Of a stretch of DNA of 64,000 bases, positions 44,498-52,825 are shown one piece after another. Where the stretch lies: the NCBI RefSeq assembly GCF_014118685.1, contig NZ_JACFAK010000009.1, forward strand, positions 1 through 64,000, written 5' to 3'. The notes below the pieces were generated by a model. That model was not told the origin of the DNA. It did not search any database and was given only the letters and a program-made list of their open reading frames with translations. Numbering within the stretch: the first letter of the stretch is position 1; each line of letters opens with the position of its first letter. Source of the DNA: Flaviflexus huanghaiensis. GTDB taxonomy: Bacteria > Actinomycetota > Actinomycetes > Actinomycetales > Actinomycetaceae. The translations under genes and the position numbers were made by a program.

Positions 44498-45403
44498 ATG
44501 ACAGAGCCTGCGATCTCGGTGTCGAACCTTGTCCGCACCTTCGGTAAAACCCGGGCGCTGGACGGCCTGTCGCTCGACGTGCAACCGGGCGAGGTCCGGG
44601 GCTTCCTTGGACCCAACGGCTCCGGAAAGTCGACGACCATTCGGATTCTGCTCGGCGTACTCCGACAGGAGAAGGGCGAGACGCGAGTATTAGGCATGGA
44701 CCCGTGGGCGGATTCGGTTCGAATTCATCGCCGAATCTCATACGTCGCAGGAGAGACGGCGCTCTGGCCCAGTCTGACGGGCGGCGAGACGATCGATATT
44801 CTCACGCGCCATCACCGCTCGCCACATGAGAGGGGGCGTCGGGACGAGCTCATCGACAAGTTTGAGCTTGATCCGACGAAGAAGACGAGAGCGTATTCGA
44901 AGGGCAATCGCCAGAAAGTCGCTCTCATCGCGGCACTCGCCTCGGACGCTGAACTACTCCTCCTCGACGAGCCCACGGCCGGCCTCGACCCGCTCATGGA
45001 GGCGATCTTCATGGACGAGGTTCGCGCTCTCAAGGCCCAGGGCCGAACAGTCCTGCTGTCCAGCCATATCCTCGCCGAGGTGGAGAGACTCTGCGATTCC
45101 GTCACCATCATCCGCGCTGGCAGGGAGGTGCAAAGCGGGCCGCTCGAGGAGCTTCGTCACCTCACGCGCTCCACCGTGACAGCGACGGTCCGCAAGGACC
45201 CCTCACATCTGCGCGCTAATCGGGAGGTCCACGATCTCCATGTCGATGGACCGAGAATAACGTTCGTCATCGACGACGCTGCCGTCGGCTCTATCCTGTC
45301 GACACTCTCGGCTCTTGACGTCGTTAACGTCCGTATCAGCCCACCCTCCCTGGAGGAGATGTTTCTTCGTCACTATGGGGATGTCGTCGAGGATGAGCGA
45401 TGA
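44498..45403 (+). CDS. ABC transporter ATP-binding protein
   Basis: This 301-aa ATPase belongs to the drug/polyketide-export (DrrA-like) type: Walker A GPNGSGKSTT (near 41-50), signature YSKGNRQKVALIAALA, Walker B ELLLLDEPTAGLDP and H-loop LLSSHIL. The C-terminal 85 residues form the usual extra domain. GAGG precedes the ATG by eight bases. It overlaps the permease gene by ATGA, with which it should form an exporter of unknown cargo. Confidence 0.9.
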   Translation: MTEPAISVSNLVRTFGKTRALDGLSLDVQPGEVRGFLGPNGSGKSTTIRILLGVLRQEKGETRVLGMDPWADSVRIHRRISYVAGETALWPSLTGGETIDILTRHHRSPHERGRRDELIDKFELDPTKKTRAYSKGNRQKVALIAALASDAELLLLDEPTAGLDPLMEAIFMDEVRALKAQGRTVLLSSHILAEVERLCDSVTIIRAGREVQSGPLEELRHLTRSTVTATVRKDPSHLRANREVHDLHVDGPRITFVIDDAAVGSILSTLSALDVVNVRISPPSLEEMFLRHYGDVVEDER

Positions 45404-47022
45404 TTCTGAAATCTAGAGAAAGCCCGTCACATGTGACGGGCCTCGGATTCATCTTCCGTCTCTATCTGCGGCTGGACCGGGCACGGATCTTGACCTGGGC
45501 AGCCTCCTTCTTCGTCATCATCTACCTGTCGGTCGTCGCCCTCGACGAGTCGTATCCGACCCAGGCCGCCCTGGATGCTCGCGCGTCTCTCATGACGAAC
45601 CCGGCCGTGATCATGATGACCGGCCCTGCATCCGCGCTCGACAACTACACATTCGGGGCGATGCTCGCCAACGAACTCTCGCTGTGGACGTTTCTTCCTG
45701 CGGCAATCATGAGCATCCTCCTCGCCGTCCGCCACACACGACAGGACGAAGAGAGCGGCCGGACGGAGATCCTGCGTTCGCTGTCGATTGGTCGCCATGC
45801 GCCGCTCATTGCAGCGTTCCTCACGACGGCGACAGCCAGTCTGGCAGTGGGCGCTTCTGTTGCCGTCGCGCTCAGTGCCGCGGGCCAGGAAGGCGCGGAC
45901 TCCCTCGCATTCGGCGGTGCAACGGCTGTTACCGGACTTGTGTTCGGCGCTATCGCTCTTAACACCGCCCAGTTGACAGAGCACAGCAGGACAGCGACCG
46001 GTATGGCTCTTGGAACGCTCGGCCTTGCAGCGGTCGTTCGCGGCATCGGCGACGTTATTGAACCGCAGGGTTCCTGGGTCTCATGGCTCTCCCCCATCGC
46101 CTGGGCACAGCAGATGAAGCTTTTCGTTGACCTGCGCTGGTGGCCCCTGTCGCTCTCCATCACCTTCATCGCACTCCTCCTCGTAGGAGCCGTCGTGCTC
46201 AACGAACGTCGTGATCTCGGTGCCGGCGTCTTCCATTCGAGGCCAGGTCCCGGCCAGGCGCGGGCTCCGCTCCTCAACCCCTTCGGCCTGGCAGGTCGCA
46301 TGCAGTTCGGACCCTTCGCGGCGTGGACAATCGGGCTCTCCCTCTTCGCGGTTGCCTTCGGAAGCCTCGCCACGGAGCTCGACACTTTTCTTGACGACAA
46401 TCCTCAGTTCTCCGAGTGGATCCCTGTGACCTCGGACGACCTCACCCTGTCCTTCGCCGCAGTTATTCTTCGGTACCTCGCCCTAGGCCCCCTCATTCTT
46501 TTCATCACAACCGTGCTCCAGCTCGTCAGCGAGGAGCGTCACGGCCGAGTCGATGCACTCATTGTCACCGGTGCTTCACGACCCGCACTTCTCGGAGCCT
46601 GGTCGGCGGTCGCCGCAACATGGACCGTCGTCATGATCCTCATCCTTGGCTCTGCCTCCGGGCTCGGTTTGGCTGTCGCATCCGGCGACACCGCGTGGAT
46701 TGTGCGGATGTTCTGGGCATCGGCGGCTTTCATCCCCGCCATTGTCGTCTCCGGTGCAGTGGCGATCCTTATCTATGGCATCGGCCCGCAATTCTCACCG
46801 CTCGCGTGGATCTTCATGACGTTCGTCTCGATCGAGACGTTCCTCGGAGACCTTTTGAAACTCCCGCAGTGGTTGCGCAACCTATCTCCCGTGAACCAGA
46901 CCCCGCTCGTGCCCTTTGATGACGCCCACGCCCCGCCACTTCTCATGATGGTGGGGCTGGCCGTGACCCTGACGGCCATCGGCACTATCTCATTCCGCCG
47001 TCGGAACCTGACGAACATGTAG
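45400..47022 (+). CDS. ABC-2 type exporter permease
   Basis: This 540-aa membrane protein has about twelve hydrophobic segments in two similar halves (first half beginning near FRLYLRLDRARILTWAASFF, second half near FGPFAAWTIGLSLFAVAFG). It belongs to the actinobacterial tandem-permease type annotated as polyketide or antibiotic exporters. It is translationally coupled to the ATPase. The first 20 codons contain a 20-bp perfect palindrome (45422-45441); if translation begins at the in-frame GTG inside it, the palindrome would lie between the genes. Confidence 0.87.
   Translation: MILKSRESPSHVTGLGFIFRLYLRLDRARILTWAASFFVIIYLSVVALDESYPTQAALDARASLMTNPAVIMMTGPASALDNYTFGAMLANELSLWTFLPAAIMSILLAVRHTRQDEESGRTEILRSLSIGRHAPLIAAFLTTATASLAVGASVAVALSAAGQEGADSLAFGGATAVTGLVFGAIALNTAQLTEHSRTATGMALGTLGLAAVVRGIGDVIEPQGSWVSWLSPIAWAQQMKLFVDLRWWPLSLSITFIALLLVGAVVLNERRDLGAGVFHSRPGPGQARAPLLNPFGLAGRMQFGPFAAWTIGLSLFAVAFGSLATELDTFLDDNPQFSEWIPVTSDDLTLSFAAVILRYLALGPLILFITTVLQLVSEERHGRVDALIVTGASRPALLGAWSAVAATWTVVMILILGSASGLGLAVASGDTAWIVRMFWASAAFIPAIVVSGAVAILIYGIGPQFSPLAWIFMTFVSIETFLGDLLKLPQWLRNLSPVNQTPLVPFDDAHAPPLLMMVGLAVTLTAIGTISFRRRNLTNM
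45422..45441. repeat. 20-bp perfect palindrome at the start of the permease gene
   Basis: GCCCGTCACATGTGACGGGC reads the same on both strands. It lies 22 bases after the permease ATG and 19 bases after the ATPase stop. It can form a strong hairpin in the mRNA, which may tune the ATPase to permease ratio, or it may be a protein-binding operator. Confidence 0.6.
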
Positions 47023-47028
47023 ATAATC

Positions 47029-47070
47029 AAGGCCCCCAACTTGACACCACACGATCAAGTTGAGGGCCTT
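47029..47070. terminator. Bidirectional terminator between ABC permease and sdhB
   Basis: A two-part stem, AAGGCCC (47029-47035) with GGGCCTT (47064-47070) and AACTTGA (47038-47044) with TCAAGTT (47055-47061), sits between convergent genes and can end both transcripts. Confidence 0.75.
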
Positions 47071-47093
47071 GCGCGGTTTCCCGCGTGTCTCGG

Positions 47094-47843
47094 TCAGGAA
47101 TCCCGGCCGAGCACTCCTCGCCGCAGCCTCTCGCGGTTCACCCAGGAGACCGCGACCAGTGGAATACCGGCTGGACAGACCTCCGCGCATTCCCCGTGAA
47201 GAGAGCACGGGCCAAAGAGCCGGTCCGCCTCTTCCACCATCGCTGCGGCCCGAGCACCGCGTTCCGAGGCGGGGATCGGAAGCTTGGCAAGGTGGGCAAG
47301 CTTCGCTCCAACGAAGAGGTTGGCCGATCCATTCGGGCAGGCAGCAACGCACGCGCCGCAGCCGATGCAGGCCGCGAAATCGAGTGCCTCTTCTGCCTCG
47401 CGGTATGTGATGCGGTCCTGGTCCGCCTCGGGTGCCGTGCCAGCCGCGACTTCGACGTGTCCTCCGGCCTGCATGATCTCCGTGAGGCCCGCCCGCTCGA
47501 CCATGAGGTCGCTGATAACGGGGTAGGCGCCCGAACGGAAGGGCTCGATCGTCACGGTCGAACCATCAGTGAATGAGCTGAGTCGCTGGTGGCACGCAGG
47601 GGTGCGCTTGATCGGACCGTGAGGCCGCCCGTTGACAACGATGCCGCATGCCCCGCAGATCCCCTCGCGGCAGTCGGACTCGAACACGACGGGCTCGCCG
47701 CCAGCGACCACGATGTCATGATTCATCTTGTCGAGTAGCTCGAGGACTGACATCGATGGTTCGAGATCGTCGACCCTCCGCTCCTCGAAGCGGCCCCCAC
47801 CGGTCGGGTTGGTCTGGCGCCACACGCGTACTGTCAGTTTCAT
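47094..47843 (-). CDS. sdhB: Succinate dehydrogenase/fumarate reductase iron-sulfur subunit
   Basis: This 249-aa subunit carries electrons between the flavoprotein and the quinone site. The [2Fe-2S] ligands are Cys58, Cys63, Cys66 and Cys84 (CREGICGACG). The other clusters use CIGCGACVAACP (Cys159, 162, 165, 169) and CSLHGECAEVCP (Cys213, 219, 223). All the cysteines needed for the three clusters are present. It is the last gene of the operon, overlapping sdhA by ATGA. Confidence 0.94.
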   Translation of the reverse strand: MKLTVRVWRQTNPTGGGRFEERRVDDLEPSMSVLELLDKMNHDIVVAGGEPVVFESDCREGICGACGIVVNGRPHGPIKRTPACHQRLSSFTDGSTVTIEPFRSGAYPVISDLMVERAGLTEIMQAGGHVEVAAGTAPEADQDRITYREAEEALDFAACIGCGACVAACPNGSANLFVGAKLAHLAKLPIPASERGARAAAMVEEADRLFGPCSLHGECAEVCPAGIPLVAVSWVNRERLRRGVLGRDS

Positions 47844-49882
47844 CGGTAATCCCTCACTACAAGCGGCACAGCTTCGAATTCGAGCGGCTCGACGTGTCGG
47901 GCGAACGAGGGGGTGCCGTCCCAGTCCTCCGTGTCCCAGGCGAGCACTGCCGCCCAGGCTGCGTCATTGCGCTTCGCCTCGCCGGTGTCCGAGCGGTACT
48001 CCTCGCGGAAGTGTGCGCCGCATGATTCCTCCCGCTCGAGCGCATCGATACACATGAGCTCGGCGAGTTGGAGATAGTCCTCAACTCGACCCGCATATTC
48101 GAGCTCTTGGTTGACCTTGTCGACAGGACCGGCGATGTGAAGGTCACGATAGAATTCGTTCCTGATCACCCGGATCTTGGCAATCGCCTCGGTCAGTCCC
48201 GCCTTGGTTCGAGCCACCCCGCATCCCGCGTAGAGGACCTCTCCGAGATCCTTGTGGAAATCACGCGGCGGTCGTGTGCCACCGATGGCGAGGAGCCGGT
48301 CAAACCGTGAATACGACTCCTCCATGGCTGTCGTAACTGCCGGATCGTCGGTGTTGAGGAGCGGCTGCCCGAGCTTGTCGGCGAGGTAGTTCGGCACCGT
48401 GTACGGGATGGTGAAGAAGCCGTCGACGCATGCGGACAGGAGCGAATTCGCACCGAGGCGGTTTGCGCCGTGATATCCGAAGCCAGCTTCACCGGCGACG
48501 AATAGGCCTGGAATGGACGTCTGTAGCTGGTAGTCCGACCACAGACCTCCCATCGTGAAGTGGGCACCCGGGGCGATGCGCATGGGCACCGTGTAGGGGT
48601 CCTCACCCGTCGCATCGGTGTACATGTGGAAGAGGTTTCCGTAGCGCGCGGCGATCTCCTTTTTCCCGACCCGCGCTATCGCATCACGGAAATCGAGATA
48701 CACGGAGTTCTTGAGCGGACCCACGCCGTGGCCGCTGTCGATCTGCTCCTTCGCAGCACGGGAGGCGACATCGCGAGGCGTCAGGTTTCCGAACGCCGGG
48801 TACTTTCGCTCGAGATAGTAGTCCCGCTCGTCCTCGGGAATCTCGTTCGCCGGGCGGGTATCGGTCGGATCTTTCGGCACCCAAATACGGCCGTCGTTAC
48901 GAAGAGACTCGCTCATGAGAATCGTCTTCGACTGCCATTCCGAAGAGATTGGCAGGGCGGTCGGGTGGAACTGGATGAACGACGGCATCGCCATGTGAGC
49001 GCCCCGCCTGTGCGCGCGCCACGACGCAGAAGCGTTGGAGTTCTTCGCAAGCGTTGACCGGAAGTAGATGTTGCCGTAACCGCCCGTTGCGAGGACGACA
49101 GCATGCGCCATGAGCGGCTTCAGCTCGCCGGTGAGCAGGTTGCGGACAACGACCCCGCGGGTCACACCGTCCTTGACAATGAGATCGACCATTTCGTGAC
49201 GGACATACTGCTTGACGCGCCCCGCCTGCACTTGGCGAGCGAGATCGGAGGCCGCTGCAATCTGCAACTGCTGTCCTGTCTGACCGCGCGTGTAGTACGT
49301 GCGGGAGACCTGGACGCCACCAAACGACCGGGTGTTGAGCGACCCACCGTACTCTCGTGCGAAAGGTGCGCCGATCGCGTTCATGTGGTCGATGACCCGT
49401 GCGGATTCTTCCGCGAGACGGAACGCTTCGCTTTCCCGGCCGCGGAAGTCGCCGCCCTTCACCGTGTCGGTGACGAAGCGGAAGATCGAGTCATTGTCGA
49501 CCTTCTTTGCCCGGGCTGCGTTGATACCGCCCTGCGCAGCGACCGAGTGGGCGCGGCGGGGTGTGTCGTGATATGTAACGGATGTGACGTCGTAGCCGAG
49601 TTCCGCAAGCGTCGCGGCAGCGCCAGCGCCTGCAAGGCCTGTGCCCACAACGATGACGGAGAACTTGCGACGGTTGAGAGGTGACACGATGCGGTAGTTG
49701 TCTTTCGCGCGCTGCCATGCAGTCTCGCGTGGCCCCTCAGGTTCGCGAGCGTCGAGCACGGTTCCCGCACGGACGCCAGCCTTCCTGGCTGTGACGGGTG
49801 GAATCTTTGCGGCTTTTTCAGGTGGTAGCGCCGGTGTTGCCTGGACACTCTTGGCCCATGGTGCGGACTTGAAGATTCTCAC
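47840..49882 (-). CDS. sdhA: Succinate dehydrogenase/fumarate reductase flavoprotein subunit
   Basis: This 680-aa subunit holds the FAD and active site for succinate/fumarate interconversion. The dinucleotide-binding motif is VIVVGTGLAGAGAAATLAEL (near 76-95), and HSVAAQGGINA (near 112-122) contains the His that binds FAD covalently. FIQFHPTALP is a family substrate-site element. An N-terminal extension of about 70 residues precedes the FAD domain, as in the long actinobacterial/Bacteroidetes-type flavoproteins. The direction of catalysis cannot be fixed from sequence; with menaquinone either is possible. ATGA overlaps join it to sdhC and sdhB. Confidence 0.94.
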   Translation of the reverse strand: MRIFKSAPWAKSVQATPALPPEKAAKIPPVTARKAGVRAGTVLDAREPEGPRETAWQRAKDNYRIVSPLNRRKFSVIVVGTGLAGAGAAATLAELGYDVTSVTYHDTPRRAHSVAAQGGINAARAKKVDNDSIFRFVTDTVKGGDFRGRESEAFRLAEESARVIDHMNAIGAPFAREYGGSLNTRSFGGVQVSRTYYTRGQTGQQLQIAAASDLARQVQAGRVKQYVRHEMVDLIVKDGVTRGVVVRNLLTGELKPLMAHAVVLATGGYGNIYFRSTLAKNSNASASWRAHRRGAHMAMPSFIQFHPTALPISSEWQSKTILMSESLRNDGRIWVPKDPTDTRPANEIPEDERDYYLERKYPAFGNLTPRDVASRAAKEQIDSGHGVGPLKNSVYLDFRDAIARVGKKEIAARYGNLFHMYTDATGEDPYTVPMRIAPGAHFTMGGLWSDYQLQTSIPGLFVAGEAGFGYHGANRLGANSLLSACVDGFFTIPYTVPNYLADKLGQPLLNTDDPAVTTAMEESYSRFDRLLAIGGTRPPRDFHKDLGEVLYAGCGVARTKAGLTEAIAKIRVIRNEFYRDLHIAGPVDKVNQELEYAGRVEDYLQLAELMCIDALEREESCGAHFREEYRSDTGEAKRNDAAWAAVLAWDTEDWDGTPSFARHVEPLEFEAVPLVVRDYR

Positions 49883-50709
49883 GCGAGCACTCCCAACTGG
49901 ACTGCGACAGGGATCGACAGATTGACGGCGGCGACGACGATGCCGAGGGCGTATCCAACGGCTTTCCAGATCGGCCTAATACGGCCGCCCGTCACCCCGA
50001 GGTCGGTGGCGATGAGCCACAGGCCGTGAACGAGATGAACGGCGAGCGCGAGCATCGAGAAGACATAGATGCCTGCAAAGAGGGGCCGCTGGAACGAGTT
50101 GATGAGATTCTCGTAGGCGAACGACTCCGTTGCCGTCGGGCTGAGGAACGTTCCGTTAATGTGCCCGGTCGTCAGGTCAAGGATGTGGATGATGATGAAA
50201 ACCAGGAGAACGAGACCCGTGACGAGCATGAGGCGAGAGATGATGGAACCCGCCCTCATCATGGGTGTGCGACGGAGCCCTCGTAGCTTCGCGCCCCGGT
50301 AACGAATGAGGAGAGTAGCCCAAATGTGAAGGATGATCGCGGTCGCCATAACGAAGCGGACGATCCACAGCAGGGACATCTCGGGTAGTAGCGGATATCC
50401 AACAACCCGCAACCAGTGTGCGTAGGAGTTGAAGGCCTCAGAACCGGCAAAAACCTTGAGGTTGCCGACCATGTGGACGGTGACGAAGAGAGCGAGCAGG
50501 ATTCCTGTCACTGCCGCCGTCGCGTTGAGCACCCAGTTCGCGGGCCTCACGCGGTGCTGTCGGAGCCGTGGGCCATGTGCTGCGGGCAACGGCGCCGTTG
50601 CAGTCGCGACCCGACCACGCTCAAGAACTGCCTGGTCGACCTGTGCCATGTGCCCCGCACGCGGGAGGCGGCGAGGAGGCGTACTCAGATCCTGGGAATC
50701 ACTAGACAT
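49879..50709 (-). CDS. sdhC: Succinate dehydrogenase cytochrome b subunit
   Basis: This 276-aa single membrane anchor has five hydrophobic helices (from VTGILLALFVTVHMVGNL to YALGIVVAAVNLSIPVAVQ). His residues in helices 1, 3, 4 and 5 (VTVHMVG, IILHIWA, IIIHILD, AVHLVHG) can ligate two b hemes, as in the B-type SdhC family of menaquinone-linked enzymes. An AAGGAGGGATAG ribosome site directly precedes the ATG. It is the first gene of the sdhCAB operon. Confidence 0.9.
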   Translation of the reverse strand: MSSDSQDLSTPPRRLPRAGHMAQVDQAVLERGRVATATAPLPAAHGPRLRQHRVRPANWVLNATAAVTGILLALFVTVHMVGNLKVFAGSEAFNSYAHWLRVVGYPLLPEMSLLWIVRFVMATAIILHIWATLLIRYRGAKLRGLRRTPMMRAGSIISRLMLVTGLVLLVFIIIHILDLTTGHINGTFLSPTATESFAYENLINSFQRPLFAGIYVFSMLALAVHLVHGLWLIATDLGVTGGRIRPIWKAVGYALGIVVAAVNLSIPVAVQLGVLA

Positions 50710-50916
50710 CTATCCCTCCTTGGGTTCACTTTGAGTGTAGGAACCGTAAGTGCGCTAAGTGCGGGACTAAGGGACGCACCTGACCAAGCGGGCGTGCCGA
50801 CGCCACTGGAACGAAATATCTTTCACACCGGTTGCACAGTGGCTCACACGCTTCTCATGTGGCGGGCCGTCACCATTTCGCCCCTGCGCGAGCAGTCGAT
50901 TAGAATTGCTCTGTTC

Positions 50917-50990
50917 GCCCCTATAGCTCAGTCGGTTAGAGCAGTGGACTCATAATCCATAGGTCACAGGTTCGAGTCCTGTTGGGGGCA
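50917..50990 (+). tRNA. tRNA with CAT anticodon (elongator Met or Ile2)
   Basis: The plus strand forms a full cloverleaf: acceptor GCCCCTA with TGGGGGC, D-arm TAGCTCAGTCGGTTAGAGC, anticodon arm GTGGA-CTCATAA-TCCAT with anticodon CAT, T-loop TTCGAGT. The acceptor starts with a paired G-C, so it is not the initiator. Whether it is tRNA-Met or tRNA-Ile with a modified C34 cannot be decided here. CCA is not encoded. Confidence 0.93.
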
Positions 50991-51016
50991 CTGCACGATT
51001 GGCTATGCCGTTCTGC

Positions 51017-51811
51017 CTAGCTACGAGCGGGCCGAGGCCTCGGGTGAGTTGCCCTGTCGTGCTCTTCGATTTGCTCGAAGAGGAAGTACAGGGCAATAAG
51101 CATGACGATCGATTGGCCCGCAAGCTCCCCGGTTGACTCCACCAAAGTGAGCACGTAGTAGGTTCTGCCCTGCCATCCAGCAGCGCCCTGCGCGATGCCG
51201 AAAACTTCGAGAAACACGGCGGTCATGTCAACGATGACGGCGAAGAAGACGATGACGGCGAAGCCGATGATGAGGAGACGGGCCTGGGACCGCGCCCGGT
51301 CACTCGAATGGTGCCACGCCACGGCAAAAAGGACGAGAACCGGTGTTCCCAACGTAACCCACGCAAACAGTTCCCCTATGTCTTCCGCCCTCAGTCCAAA
51401 GGCCGGTTGGAGGCGAAGAATGTCGACAAAGGTTTCCCTCATCGTCTCGTGGAGGCGAAGGTAATCGTCGAGGACGACGAGGAGCATCGTCTGGGCGAGG
51501 ACGATATGCGTCCATGCGTCTTTCAGTTTGGTCCCGAGGTAGAGTAGCGCGCCGTGGGCGACGAGGGACTGGACGTATCCCAGCATCTCGGAGATGCTCT
51601 GGTCCGCATCCGAGTCGAAACGCCAATGATCGAAGCTCGGGAACATGCCGCGCGTGACGTGGAGTCGATGCATGATGTCGAAAGCGATCATCGCGACGAG
51701 GAGGACCAGGCACAAAAACATGACGGACCACCAGGCCCGAGCTCTGCCCGGACCCAAATCTCTCCGCACGCGTGCGACCGTGCCTCCCATTCGCCGAGTG
51801 TAACAATCCAT
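51017..51811 (-). CDS. Polytopic membrane protein of unknown function
   Basis: I do not recognise this 264-aa protein. It has about six hydrophobic helices (WWSVMFLCLVLLVAMIAFDI, LVAHGALLYLG, IVLAQTMLLVVLDDYLRLHE, LGTPVLVLFAVAW, LLIIGFAVIVFFAVIVDMTAVFL, SIVMLIALYFLFEQI). Acidic and His residues within or next to helices (DDYLRLHETMRE) are notable. The first ATG is used; a second ATG seven codons later is an alternative. It stands alone between a tRNA and the divergent sirtuin gene. Confidence 0.72.
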   Translation of the reverse strand: MDCYTRRMGGTVARVRRDLGPGRARAWWSVMFLCLVLLVAMIAFDIMHRLHVTRGMFPSFDHWRFDSDADQSISEMLGYVQSLVAHGALLYLGTKLKDAWTHIVLAQTMLLVVLDDYLRLHETMRETFVDILRLQPAFGLRAEDIGELFAWVTLGTPVLVLFAVAWHHSSDRARSQARLLIIGFAVIVFFAVIVDMTAVFLEVFGIAQGAAGWQGRTYYVLTLVESTGELAGQSIVMLIALYFLFEQIEEHDRATHPRPRPARS

Positions 51812-51883
51812 TGCCCCGCTATTGGCGGCGCGGTGTCGCCACCATCACCGAACCGAAGAGCGGGGATCAATTAAAGTTGGTCC

Positions 51884-52810
51884 ATGGCCAACTCGATCGA
51901 GGACTACTTCCCCAGAGGTAGCGCTCCGCGCAATCTGCGGATCAGAAACATTCAGGCCCCGCCAGCGGAGGCTGCTCGTCCCGAGCCCACCGATCTCGCC
52001 GCAGCCATGGAACCGGCGATGGCGGTCCTTGCCGGGAAGAAGATCGCTGCGATCACGGGAGCCGGGATCTCGACCGACTCGGGTTTGCCTGACTATCGTT
52101 CGCCCGGCTCGCCTCCGCGCAATCCCATGACGATCCAGCAGTTCATGGCCAGCGAGTCGTATCGCGCTCACTACTGGGCACGCAATCACGTCGGATGGTC
52201 CCGTCCCGCGCAGGCTGTGCCCAATGCTGGCCACTACGCCCTCGCCCATCTTGAGCACCGTGAGATCCTCACTGGCGTCATCACGCAGAACGTTGACATG
52301 CTCCATGCCGCTGCTGGAACGGAGCGGCTTGTCAACCTTCATGGACGGGGCGATCGTGTCGTGTGCACGCAGTGCGGAAGATACTTGGATCGCGCAGAGC
52401 TCCACGAGATGCTGACCGAACTCAATCCCGGTTGGGCGAAGAGGCATATTGAGGACGTGGAGGTCGCCCCAGATGCGGACGCGGCAATCACGGACACTGC
52501 GGATTTTCAGGTGGCGGACTGCCCCTGGTGCGGGGGAATCCTCTGCACAGACGTCGTGTTCTTCGGAGGGAAAGTCGATCCGACTAACGTCTTTGAGGCG
52601 CGCCGCATCGTTGCAAACTCGGAGGCAGTTCTCGTTGCTGGGAGCTCGCTGTCCGTCGCGTCGGCTCTCCGTTTTGTCCGAGAGGCCGCCAAGGCCGACA
52701 TCCCGATCGTTATTGTCAACCGCGGACCAACACGAGGCGATAAGTTTGCCGCCGCGCACGTCTATGCCGGAACCTCCCGGGCGTTACCCTACCTCGACCG
52801 GTTCATCTGA
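51884..52810 (+). CDS. Sir2-family NAD-dependent protein deacylase
   Basis: This 308-aa sirtuin removes acyl groups from protein lysines using NAD. Motifs in order: GAGISTDSGLPDYR (59-72, NAD binding), TQNVDMLH (134-141), the catalytic His in NLHGRG (His153), zinc Cys161/Cys164 (CTQC) and Cys213/Cys216 (CPWC), and GSSLSV. An N-terminal extension of about 45 residues precedes the fold. It is longer than CobB and of the bacterial class with GAGIST. It converges with dnaG. Confidence 0.92.
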   Translation: MANSIEDYFPRGSAPRNLRIRNIQAPPAEAARPEPTDLAAAMEPAMAVLAGKKIAAITGAGISTDSGLPDYRSPGSPPRNPMTIQQFMASESYRAHYWARNHVGWSRPAQAVPNAGHYALAHLEHREILTGVITQNVDMLHAAAGTERLVNLHGRGDRVVCTQCGRYLDRAELHEMLTELNPGWAKRHIEDVEVAPDADAAITDTADFQVADCPWCGGILCTDVVFFGGKVDPTNVFEARRIVANSEAVLVAGSSLSVASALRFVREAAKADIPIVIVNRGPTRGDKFAAAHVYAGTSRALPYLDRFI

Positions 52811-52825
52811 CACGGCCGGGGCGGC

